The notes under the pieces are model-generated. The model was given only the letters and a program-made list of their open reading frames with translations, was not told the DNA's origin and searched no databases. 6,334 nucleotides of DNA from contig JAIVIH010000182.1 of NCBI GenBank assembly GCA_020200615.1, positions 1 through 6,334 on the forward strand. The letters are read 5' to 3'. This DNA is from Actinomycetota bacterium. GTDB lineage: Bacteria; Actinomycetota; Acidimicrobiia; Acidimicrobiales; AC-14. Both the position numbers and the translations under genes were made by a program. Positions 1-5,934 of this stretch are shown here, in pieces; position 1 is the first letter of the stretch, and each line of letters begins with the position of its first letter.

Positions 1-1139
1 AGGCCGAGGCACATGACCAGGATGGGGTTCATGACCGAGTTGACGTTGTAGGGGCAGATGTAAGGAAGGCCCAGGGTGAGGACGTCGGCCTGGCCCTCCA
101 CCGGCACCAGTTGCTGGCGGTAGACGGTCTCGGTGGTGGCCGCGTGCACGGCCTCGACCTCGCCCGCGTTCACCCCGGTCATGGCGTGAGGGGACTTGAT
201 GCCCTGGAAGATGGGTCGGGCCAGGGACGTGGGCGTGCGGTCGAGCGCCTTCTTCGTCGCCAGGTAGGAGCCCCGGTCTATGGCCGACCACTCCCACTCG
301 CGCTTCTGGAGGAAGGCGAAGGGCTTGGGGAAGGTGTCGGTGTTGAGGGTGGTCTCGATCTGGAAGACCTTGATGCCGGATTCGGCCATCAGCCGCCCCA
401 TCCGCCAGTTAGAGGAATGCAGCTCGGACCGGGTCTGGTCCATCACCGAGCGGCTGTGCTGGAGAGTGTGGACGTTGTGGTGGTGGCGCAGGCTCCGATA
501 GGTGGTGAGGCCCGTGCCGAGACTCTTGTGGCCGCCGTCCATGGCCACCAGGTTGATGTTCACGTACACCAGCAGGTCGCTGGTGGCGGCCCGCTTGTTG
601 AGTTCGACCAGCTCCCCGGCCGCCGTGTTCCCGATCACGATCAGGTTGTCGGGATCCTCGCCGTCGTGCTGCTGGAGACGGCCCTGAGGTGCGAAGGCGT
701 CGTAGACACGGTCGCCGAGGGCGTGACGGAGCTCGGCTTCCGTCATCCGCCGGTGGAGACCGAGAGCGGCGATCAGGACCACGTCGTCGACCCCGGCGTC
801 GGCCGCCAGGTCGAGCACGGCTTCGATCACCCGCTGACGGTTGTCCGGCTGGCGCATGGGCGGGAGCGGGAGCGAGAGGTCGTCGAAGGCGATGGTCAGG
901 CGCATGCCCGGCCGGAGGAGGGCGGGGAGGGGATCCGAGTCGCCGAGCGGATTCAAGAGGGCATGGCGGATGGCGGCATCGGGATCTTCCAGGGCGGCGA
1001 GGGGCTCGTTCGGGTAGACCACCCGGCTTCCGGAGGGCAGCCGCTCCAGGTTGAAACCCTCACCCGAGTGGAACAGGATCGGCGGGGTCGACCGGTCGAC
1101 CTCCAGCACGAACCCGGGGCGGGTGTGGCCTGTGCGCAC
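1..1139 (-). other. LarA-like (lactate racemase N-terminal, DUF2088) module of the fused ORF, partial
   Basis: This is the second half of the fused frame, residues 339-717, listed separately because it is normally its own gene. LarA enzymes use a nickel-pincer nucleotide (NPN) cofactor to racemise 2-hydroxyacids by hydride transfer. Visible LarA marks are FDDLSLPLPP (423-432, at the place of the DxxTRP loop), GLHRRMTEAEL (465-475, catalytic-His loop) and GGHKS (540-544, whose Lys matches the cofactor-tethering lysine). HHH at 557-559 matches the nickel-ligand histidine by spacing. The loop arginine is Leu428, and no histidine sits about ten residues before Lys543, where LarA has its second catalytic His. 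The N-terminal stretch RPGFVLEVD and the long block 545-717 resemble an uncharacterised actinobacterial LarA-like branch rather than true lactate racemase. The GTG at 1139 could start it, but no good ribosome-binding site precedes it. No larB, larC or larE cofactor genes are in the window. The substrate is unknown. Confidence 0.8.
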
Positions 1140-2153
1140 ACCCCCGTTGACCTGCTCGGTTCCGTAGGCGTAGGAGCCGCGGAGGGTGACCTGTCGTTGC
1201 CATAGGGGCGTCAGGTCGACCGATATCGTCGACGGCATCCCCAGGAGGACGATCAGCCCGCCCGGGCGGACGACGGCGAGGTCCTCGGCCAGGGAGGCCT
1301 CGCTTCCCACGCAATCCACGACCACGTCCGCCCCGCCCGAGAGCGACGCACCCACGCGCAGAGCACCCGTCGCCCGCCGCACGGCCCGCCGGGCCTCGTC
1401 CGGCCCGACCACGAGGTCGGCGCCCATACTCGATGCCAGCTGGCGCTGCTCGGGATGCTTCGCCACGGCGAGGATGGTGGCGGGGGTGGCGAAGCGCCGC
1501 AGAGCGGCCACGGCGCACAGGCCGAGGGTGCCGGCGCCCAGGACCAACACCGTCCCGCCGAGGCCGAGAACGCCGTGGATGGCACAGGCCGCGGGCTCGA
1601 CCATTACGGCCGCCTCGTCCGAGAGGGCATCCGGAACCGCGTGCAGCTGGCTCTCGTGGGCCACCAGGCCGGTCGACCAGCCGCCACCCGTGTCCGAGCA
1701 GTAGCCGGTCTGGAGACCGGGCTCGAGGTGCCCGAAGGCGACGCGCTCGCAATAGTCGCTCCGCCCCTGGGCGCAGCCGCGACAGGGCGGGGCGATCCCT
1801 CGGGCGGCGCAGCCCAGGACCGGCTCGATGACCACCCGGCGGGCTGCGCCCGGGCCCGCGGGGCCCCTACCACCGTCCACGTCACCCACGACCTCGTGGC
1901 CGGGCACGAAGGGGAAGGACACGATGGGCCCGAAGTAGGCCGACGACCGGCCGTCGATGGTCGACAGGTCCGAACCGCAGATGCCGGCCAGGCGGGGACG
2001 GACCCGGTGCCAGCCCGGGCCGGGAAGGTCGGGCTCGTCGACCTCCGTCAGGCTCAGCGGTCCCACCCTCGCCCCCAGCCCAGCGACGAGGGAGCCGGCC
2101 ACGCGGGCGGCGGCGTAGCGCGGCAGTGAACGCTCGAAGAGCAGGGCCCTCAC
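1..2153 (-). CDS. Zinc-dependent alcohol dehydrogenase joined in frame to a LarA-like (DUF2088) domain; 3' end outside window
   Basis: One reading frame of 717 codons runs without a stop from GTG at 2153 to the window edge. Residues 1-335 are a medium-chain (MDR) Zn alcohol dehydrogenase. Catalytic zinc ligands are Cys59 (GICGSDL), His86-Glu87 (PGHEVVG) and Glu187 (MVEPAAC). Structural zinc cysteines are 115, 124, 127 and 135, and the Rossmann motif is VLVLGAGTLGL (203-212). It should oxidise or reduce an alcohol/carbonyl pair with NAD(P) in the cytosol; the substrate is unknown. After GSYAYGTE (326-333) the usual last 70-90 residues of an MDR enzyme are absent, and LarA-like sequence begins at about residue 343 (RPGFVLEVD). 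The GTG start is supported by its 4-nt GTGA overlap with the stop of the HAD gene, which implies translational coupling. Family assignment of both halves is solid. Whether the fusion is biological is uncertain: a deletion or assembly error could produce it. If LarA starts separately, the GTG at 1139 is the best candidate. Confidence 0.85.
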   Translation of the reverse strand, partial: MRALLFERSLPRYAAARVAGSLVAGLGARVGPLSLTEVDEPDLPGPGWHRVRPRLAGICGSDLSTIDGRSSAYFGPIVSFPFVPGHEVVGDVDGGRGPAGPGAARRVVIEPVLGCAARGIAPPCRGCAQGRSDYCERVAFGHLEPGLQTGYCSDTGGGWSTGLVAHESQLHAVPDALSDEAAVMVEPAACAIHGVLGLGGTVLVLGAGTLGLCAVAALRRFATPATILAVAKHPEQRQLASSMGADLVVGPDEARRAVRRATGALRVGASLSGGADVVVDCVGSEASLAEDLAVVRPGGLIVLLGMPSTISVDLTPLWQRQVTLRGSYAYGTEQVNGGVRTGHTRPGFVLEVDRSTPPILFHSGEGFNLERLPSGSRVVYPNEPLAALEDPDAAIRHALLNPLGDSDPLPALLRPGMRLTIAFDDLSLPLPPMRQPDNRQRVIEAVLDLAADAGVDDVVLIAALGLHRRMTEAELRHALGDRVYDAFAPQGRLQQHDGEDPDNLIVIGNTAAGELVELNKRAATSDLLVYVNINLVAMDGGHKSLGTGLTTYRSLRHHHNVHTLQHSRSVMDQTRSELHSSNWRMGRLMAESGIKVFQIETTLNTDTFPKPFAFLQKREWEWSAIDRGSYLATKKALDRTPTSLARPIFQGIKSPHAMTGVNAGEVEAVHAATTETVYRQQLVPVEGQADVLTLGLPYICPYNVNSVMNPILVMCLG

Positions 2154-2680
2154 GAGGACGCGGCTTCGATCCGAAGCCGACCGCGGGGGTCCGCCGGCCG
2201 GGGCGCGAGCGGCAGGGGCGGCCGGGGAGCGCCCGGGGCCCGGGTCCACTGCTCGACGTGCCACCCGCGCTTGCGGGCGATGGCGGCCAGCTTGGGCTCG
2301 GCATTGACCGCCACCGGGAACCCGACCGCCTCCAGCATGGGCAGGTCGCTGGCCGAGTCGGCGTAGGCCACCGATTCGGACATGGACAGGCCCTCGGCGT
2401 CGGCGTAAGCGGACATGAGGAGGGCGCGGGCTTCCCCGGTGGGCGGGATGTCGAGGAGCTCGCCGGTGAGGACGCCGTCGCGCTCGTCCATGCGGGCGCA
2501 CACGACGTCGTCGAACAGAGGCCGCAACGGCTCGATGACGAAGTCCAGCGCGCCGGTGATGAGCACGGTCCGGGTGCCCGCCCGGCGGTGCTCCCGCACG
2601 CGGCGGAACCCGGCGGGGAAGGACTTGGTCAGCAAGAGGTAGCTGAAAAGCTCCCAGGAGTCGGCCCTCAGCCTGGCCAC
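2150..2680 (-). CDS. HAD-IB superfamily hydrolase, N-terminally truncated (motif I missing)
   Basis: A 176-residue ORF carrying the second half of a HAD subfamily IB phosphatase-like domain. Motif II is VLITGALDF (Thr42), and motif IV is AYADSASDLPML (Asp108 and Asp112, the Mg-binding acidic pair). These are followed by EAVGFPVAVN, typical of SerB-like HAD-IB proteins. Motif I (DxDxT), which holds the nucleophilic Asp, is absent, so this polypeptide cannot be an active phosphatase alone. Coding-like sequence in the same frame (RRYEGAS) continues upstream of the GTG to about 2701, inside the 3' end of the acyl-CoA reductase gene. In the fused homologues I remember, the reductase, a linker and a complete HAD domain form one chain of roughly 750 residues; here linker plus HAD N-terminus (about 190 residues) is missing and the frame shifts. 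GAGGG at 2692-2688, 7 nt before GTG 2680, could allow re-initiation. The gene overlaps the reductase by 13 nt and the dehydrogenase by 4 nt. Probably a deletion remnant; a separate accessory protein is less likely. Confidence 0.75.
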   Translation of the reverse strand: MARLRADSWELFSYLLLTKSFPAGFRRVREHRRAGTRTVLITGALDFVIEPLRPLFDDVVCARMDERDGVLTGELLDIPPTGEARALLMSAYADAEGLSMSESVAYADSASDLPMLEAVGFPVAVNAEPKLAAIARKRGWHVEQWTRAPGAPRPPLPLAPRPADPRGRLRIEAASS

Positions 2681-4050
2681 CGACGCACCCTCGTACCGAC
2701 GTAGTCCAGGGCCCGTTCGGCCTGGGTCCGCCGCTCCTCGATCTGGCCGCTGATCTCCGCCCGCTCGCCGCGGATGGGAAGGGTCGTGAGGGCCCGCTCA
2801 GCCGCCTTCAGACCCTGGATGCCCCGCTCCAGCTGGCGGAGCACCTTGCCCCGACCTCCGAAGGACCACTCGGGAGTGACGATGGGCTGCCCGTGGCTGT
2901 CGTACAGGGGGTGCTCACGGAAGTAGTCGCGCACCAGCTCGACCAGCTCGTCGTACCGAAGCGGGTTCCGTGAGCCGGTGGCGACCTGGTAGACGGGCGC
3001 CCCCGGCTCGGGCCCGATGGCGGCCACGGCCAGGATGGCCGCCACCACGAAGTCGACGGGGATGACGTCGACCACGCTCTCGGGGATGCCGGGGAAGTCC
3101 TTCAGGAGCCCCCGCCCGTAGGAGATGATCACCGGCTCGGCCATGCGGAAGCCCCGGATCCAGCCCGGGTGAGGGTCGTCCGCTGCCGACTCGATGATGG
3201 ACGGCCGCACCACCGTCACCGGCACCGGCCCCTTGACCTCCTGCACCGCCCTCTCGGCCAGGGCCTTGGTGTAGGCGTAGGCGTCGGGCCAACCCAGAGC
3301 CTTGGCCCGGGCCCGACCGGCCTCGACCAGCCTGTCGGCCACCCACTGCTCGCGCAGCCGCTCGGCCTTGGCCGCGAGAAGGGGAGGCCCGGCCGCGCCC
3401 AGCTCGGAGCGGGCTGCCTTGGTGAACCGGCTGAGCAGCTCGGGCCGCCGGCTCTCGGCCTCGGCGTCGGCGCGGGCGCGCCGGGCGGCGGCGACCTCAC
3501 CCCGCCAGGCCACCTCGGTGGAGAACGGAGTCTCGGACAGGGGGGCCTCGGGCGCCCGACCTCGGCGGCTTCCGGCCACGTACGCAGTGGACACCGTGAC
3601 CACGTGAGGGGTGACGCCGGCCTGGTTGAGCACCTCCAGCACCCGCACCGGTCCCAGGAGGTTGGTCTCGACCGCTTGGTCGATGGGGGCGTCGAAGCTC
3701 ACCTGGGCGGCCGAGTGCAGGACCGTGTGGCACGCCGTGAACAGGGCCAGGCCCTCGTGGTCGAGGCCCAGGCCGTCGACGGAGACATCTCCCCCCACCA
3801 CCCGCACCCGTCGGGCGATCTCCTCGTCGAACCGGTCACCGAGCTCGGCCCGCAGCCCCCGGAGGGCGTCGTTGCCGAAGATCTCCCGCCGGGCGCGGTC
3901 AGCGGGGGTGGCGCGACGGCCGGGCCGCAGGACGAGCAGGAGCTCGCAGTCGGGAACCGCCCTTAGTAGGCGCTCCACCAGAGCGGTGCCGAGGAAGCCG
4001 GTCGCACCGGTGATGGCGACGCGACGGCCGGCCAGGGCATTTCGAATCAT
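2668..4050 (-). CDS. NAD(P)-dependent fatty acyl-CoA reductase (extended SDR, male-sterility/NAD_binding_4 type)
   Basis: A 460-residue extended short-chain dehydrogenase. The cofactor motif TGATGFLG lies at 14-21, and LRPGRR (41-46) after the second strand suits an NADPH phosphate. Ser154/Thr155 (VSTAYV) and Tyr258-xxx-Lys262 (GWPDAYAYTKALAE) form the catalytic set; VVRPSIIES follows at 280-288. The GWPxxYxxTKALxE signature is that of fatty acyl-CoA reductases, which reduce long-chain acyl-CoA to aldehyde or alcohol in the cytosol or at the membrane face. An Ala/Arg/Glu-rich, probably helical insert of about 80 residues (165-250) widens the Ser-Tyr spacing to 104. The ATG at 4050 is the first possible start, because an in-frame TAG lies 15 nt upstream. 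AGGAAG eight nt before it is a fair ribosome-binding site. It is the first gene of the minus-strand operon. Its last nine residues (GTRVRRWPG) look like out-of-frame read-through after the conserved ERALDYV, consistent with loss of a downstream linker and HAD segment. Confidence 0.88.
   Translation of the reverse strand: MIRNALAGRRVAITGATGFLGTALVERLLRAVPDCELLLVLRPGRRATPADRARREIFGNDALRGLRAELGDRFDEEIARRVRVVGGDVSVDGLGLDHEGLALFTACHTVLHSAAQVSFDAPIDQAVETNLLGPVRVLEVLNQAGVTPHVVTVSTAYVAGSRRGRAPEAPLSETPFSTEVAWRGEVAAARRARADAEAESRRPELLSRFTKAARSELGAAGPPLLAAKAERLREQWVADRLVEAGRARAKALGWPDAYAYTKALAERAVQEVKGPVPVTVVRPSIIESAADDPHPGWIRGFRMAEPVIISYGRGLLKDFPGIPESVVDVIPVDFVVAAILAVAAIGPEPGAPVYQVATGSRNPLRYDELVELVRDYFREHPLYDSHGQPIVTPEWSFGGRGKVLRQLERGIQGLKAAERALTTLPIRGERAEISGQIEERRTQAERALDYVGTRVRRWPG
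2681..2701 (-). other. Probable deletion junction between acyl-CoA reductase and HAD modules
   Basis: Up to about 2698 the reductase frame reads family-like sequence ending in ERALDYV, then gives a non-conserved arginine-rich tail and a TGA at 2668. From about 2701 the next frame reads RRYEGAS and runs smoothly into the HAD fragment. The two homologies therefore meet within a few bases but in different frames, as expected for a deletion whose length is not a multiple of three. The breakpoint is inferred from remembered homologues, not from an alignment. Confidence 0.5.
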
Positions 4051-4159
4051 TCCCGCATCTTCCTAGCAGGACCGCTGTTCGGGCAAAGGGGTTACATCCG
4101 CCACCGGCCTTCCGCCTCCCCGAGACCACCGGTTTCCCTCTGGGGCTCCTGTTGCTACC
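4051..4159. promoter_or_regulatory. Divergent intergenic region between the acyl-CoA reductase operon and the M23 peptidase gene
   Basis: These 109 bp separate two divergently transcribed units and must hold both promoters unless transcription starts inside the genes. Two imperfect direct copies beginning CCACCGG (4101 and 4126, each followed by a pyrimidine-rich stretch) are present and could be a regulator site or chance in GC-rich DNA. Toward the minus strand no convincing -35/-10 pair is visible. No rho-independent terminator is expected or seen. Confidence 0.5.
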
Positions 4160-4161
4160 GT
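4133..4161 (+). promoter_or_regulatory. Possible promoter for the M23 peptidase gene
   Basis: TACCGT at 4156-4161 fits the actinobacterial TANNNT -10 pattern. TTTCCC at 4133-4138 is a weak -35, with a 17-nt spacer. The in-frame GTG at 4169 begins 7 nt after the -10, the arrangement of a leaderless transcript, which would agree with the lack of a ribosome-binding site upstream of the GTG codons. This is weak sequence evidence only. Confidence 0.2.
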
Positions 4162-4960
4162 GGCTGAAGTGGCTGATGTGAGAAACCGGAGGGGGCTCGC
4201 CCTCATGGCCGCCGGGCTCCTGGCCCTGGTGCTCATCGTGACCAGCACCCAAGCCGACGTCATCTCCCAGTACGAGGGCCTCCAGGACCGGATCGCCGAC
4301 CAGCTCGACGAGCTGAAGGCCGTCCGCTCGAAGGCCGAAGCCGAGCGTGACGTGGTGGACGAGCGCCGGGCCGAGCTCCAGGGGGAGCGCGACGCCCAGG
4401 ACGAGGTCCGCCACGAGGTGGAGCGGGAGATCGAAGTCCGGAACGACCTGCTGCAAGAGGTGCTGGCCCGGAAGGCGGAGTTCGACGCCCCGGTGCTCGC
4501 TCTGCAGCGCCAGTCCGACGCGGTGGCCGAGAGCCTCCGGCAGCGGGAGGGCTCGCAGTCGAGCTCGGCGTCGGGCGGGCGGTTGACCGCGCCGATCCCG
4601 GGCGCGGCCGTCGTCTCCACCTTCGGGCCCCGGGTCCACCCCATCTACGGCGACGTTCGGGTGCACACGGGCGTCGACCTGGCGGGGGGCACGGGGGAGC
4701 CGATCCGGGCTGCCGCCGACGGGGTGGTGGGCAGCGCCGGCTGGCTGGGCGGGTACGGCCAAGCCGTGATCATCGAGCACGGCGGTCCCCTCGCCACCCT
4801 CTACGCCCACCAGAGCCAGATGCTCGTGGACCCAGGACAGCAGGTCAGCCGGGGTCAGGTGATCGGCCGGGTGGGTTGCACCGGCTCCTGCACCGGGCCC
4901 CACCTGCACTACGAAGTGCGGATCGACGGCACCCCTGTCAACCCCGCCTCGTACCTCTAG
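4160..4960 (+). CDS. M23-family metallopeptidase (LytM/NlpD-like) with membrane anchor and coiled coil
   Basis: 266 residues if read from GTG 4160. A short basic stretch (RNRRG, 8-12) and a hydrophobic segment at 13-29 form a signal anchor or uncleaved signal peptide. Residues 37-130 are a charged heptad-like coiled coil, then a Ser/Gly linker (132-140) and a C-terminal M23 (lysostaphin-type) domain (143-266). The zinc and catalytic residues are intact: His169 and Asp173 (HTGVD), His217 (YAH), His248 and His250 (GPHLHYEV). An active peptidoglycan endopeptidase outside the membrane is therefore expected, acting in wall remodelling or division. The coiled coil plus LytM layout also fits regulators such as EnvC, but those have degenerate sites. 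The start is uncertain: GTG 4160, 4169 and 4178 all keep the basic anchor. ATG 4205, though preceded by GGAGGGGG, would cut the basic residues off. The MscS-type channel gene lies 59 bp downstream. Confidence 0.88.
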   Translation: MAEVADVRNRRGLALMAAGLLALVLIVTSTQADVISQYEGLQDRIADQLDELKAVRSKAEAERDVVDERRAELQGERDAQDEVRHEVEREIEVRNDLLQEVLARKAEFDAPVLALQRQSDAVAESLRQREGSQSSSASGGRLTAPIPGAAVVSTFGPRVHPIYGDVRVHTGVDLAGGTGEPIRAAADGVVGSAGWLGGYGQAVIIEHGGPLATLYAHQSQMLVDPGQQVSRGQVIGRVGCTGSCTGPHLHYEVRIDGTPVNPASYL

Positions 4961-4977
4961 CTCCGTCAGGCGCCGGG

Positions 4978-4995
4978 GGGTCGACGCATCGACCC
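4978..4995 (+). terminator. Perfect 7-bp hairpin between the M23 peptidase and channel genes
   Basis: GGGTCGA-CGCA-TCGACCC is a perfect inverted repeat with a 4-nt loop, 17 nt after the peptidase stop and 24 nt before the channel start. There is no U-tract after it. It could be a weak U-less terminator or attenuator of the kind proposed in actinobacteria, a processing site, or a palindromic protein-binding site. If it terminates, the channel gene needs its own promoter. Confidence 0.35.
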
Positions 4996-5019
4996 GGGCC
5001 GTCCGGCGAGACTAGCGAC

Positions 5020-5934
5020 GTGCCCGCCGGTGAATCCGACTACCTGTATCGGCTTCTGACCAAGCTGGGTCTGTCCGACTTTGCGGCGGAAACCGCCCAT
5101 CTGCTCATCCAGCGGCCGCTCGAGATCCTTCTCATCCTCATCGCAGCCAAGGTCGTCAGCCGCGTGGGCGCCCGTGTCGCCAGCCGGTCGGTGCAGAGGC
5201 TGGTGTCCCGGTCGGTGCGAGGCCTGGTCTCGCCTCAGTCCACGACCCGAGCGGAGACCCTCGCCGGGGTCGTGGCCAGCCTCATTCGCATCTTCGTGTG
5301 GACGGTTGCCGTCCTGGTCATCATCGACAAGCTGGGCATCAACCTCGGGCCCCTCCTGGCCGGGGCCAGCATCGTGGGCGTGGCCGTAGGTTTCGGCGCC
5401 CAAAGTCTGGTACGCGACTTCCTCTCCGGTTTCTTCGTCCTCGCCGAGGACCAGTTCGGCGTGGGCGACGTCATCACCGTCCTGGACGTGACCGGGACGG
5501 TGGAGGAGGTCAACCTTCGCATCACCCGCCTGCGGGCCTTCGACGGGACGGTGTGGTTCGTGCCCAACGGGGAGATCCGCAAGGTCGGCAACGCGGCCAA
5601 GGAGTGGACGAGGGCGGTGGTCGACGTGCCCATCGCACCGAGCGCCGACGTGACCGCGGCGTTGACCGCCATCCGGGACGAGGTGTCCGGCATCTCCGAA
5701 GAGGAGGACTGGGCCGAGGCCTTGCTCGAGGAGCCGGAGGTGCTCGGAGTCGAGACGGCCCTGACCGAAGGCTTCACCATCCGGGTCGCGGTCAAGGCTC
5801 GGCCGGGTGACAAAGCTCGTGTGGCCCGGGAGCTCCGAGCCCGGATCGGCGGCAGGCTCCGGCGTGACGGGCTCCTCCCGCGGGAGGTGACCGAGCGCCC
5901 GCCCGGCTCGCCCCCGACCGGCGTCAGCGCTTGA
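5020..5934 (+). CDS. MscS-type small-conductance mechanosensitive ion channel
   Basis: 304 residues from GTG 5020. The frame is open further upstream into the peptidase gene, but that part is Pro/Arg-rich and not conserved-looking. A weak GGCGAG at 5005-5010 precedes this GTG. Three membrane helices are visible: about 33-50, 82-102 and the pore-lining TM3 at 109-140, with Gly/Ala-rich packing (AGASIVGVAVGFGAQSL) and then VRDFLSGFF. The MscS beta domain follows (GDVITVLDVTGTVEEVNLRITR, 149-170, and DGTVWFVPNGEI, 175-186), and then the mixed alpha/beta C-terminal domain to about 283. Length and layout match the short, ungated-extension MscS class. It would sit in the cytoplasmic membrane and release solutes on hypo-osmotic shock. 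It follows the wall peptidase in the same direction with a 59-bp gap, so co-transcription is possible. Its 3' end overlaps the converging glycosyltransferase gene by 11 nt. The acidic segment EEEDWAEALLEEPE (227-240) matches actinobacterial homologues I remember. Confidence 0.9.
   Translation: MPAGESDYLYRLLTKLGLSDFAAETAHLLIQRPLEILLILIAAKVVSRVGARVASRSVQRLVSRSVRGLVSPQSTTRAETLAGVVASLIRIFVWTVAVLVIIDKLGINLGPLLAGASIVGVAVGFGAQSLVRDFLSGFFVLAEDQFGVGDVITVLDVTGTVEEVNLRITRLRAFDGTVWFVPNGEIRKVGNAAKEWTRAVVDVPIAPSADVTAALTAIRDEVSGISEEEDWAEALLEEPEVLGVETALTEGFTIRVAVKARPGDKARVARELRARIGGRLRRDGLLPREVTERPPGSPPTGVSA

Noticed and set aside
111..1205. Plus-strand open frame of 364 codons
   Set aside because: It is antisense to the LarA-like module, whose frame gives clear conserved motifs. 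The plus-strand product is low-complexity Gly/Val/Glu/His-rich, typical of a shadow frame in GC-rich DNA.
1060..1752. Minus-strand open frame of 230 codons in another frame within the dehydrogenase/LarA join
   Set aside because: Arg/Gly/Pro-rich product without motifs. The overlapping frame encodes the dehydrogenase, so this is not the missing dehydrogenase C-terminus.
1455..2129. Plus-strand open frame of 224 codons opposite the alcohol dehydrogenase
   Set aside because: The minus frame carries zinc-site cysteines and a Rossmann motif; the plus product has no recognisable fold and a biased composition.
3169..3966. Plus-strand open frame of 265 codons opposite the acyl-CoA reductase
   Set aside because: Antisense shadow of a strongly supported reductase; no motifs in the product.
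4101..4138. CCACCGG direct repeats as a defined operator
   Set aside because: Only two imperfect 7-base copies in GC-rich DNA; too weak to name as a regulator site, so noted only within the intergenic entry.
3899..4909. Minus-strand open frame of 336 codons covering the M23 gene and divergent region
   Set aside because: It is antisense to an M23 peptidase with an intact zinc site and also overlaps the acyl-CoA reductase start; its composition is shadow-like.
4876..5019. N-terminal extension of the MscS frame into the peptidase gene
   Set aside because: The added 48 residues are Pro/Arg/His-rich, overlap the conserved M23 GPHLHYEV coding region, and are unlike an MscS N-terminus; GTG 5020 is preferred.
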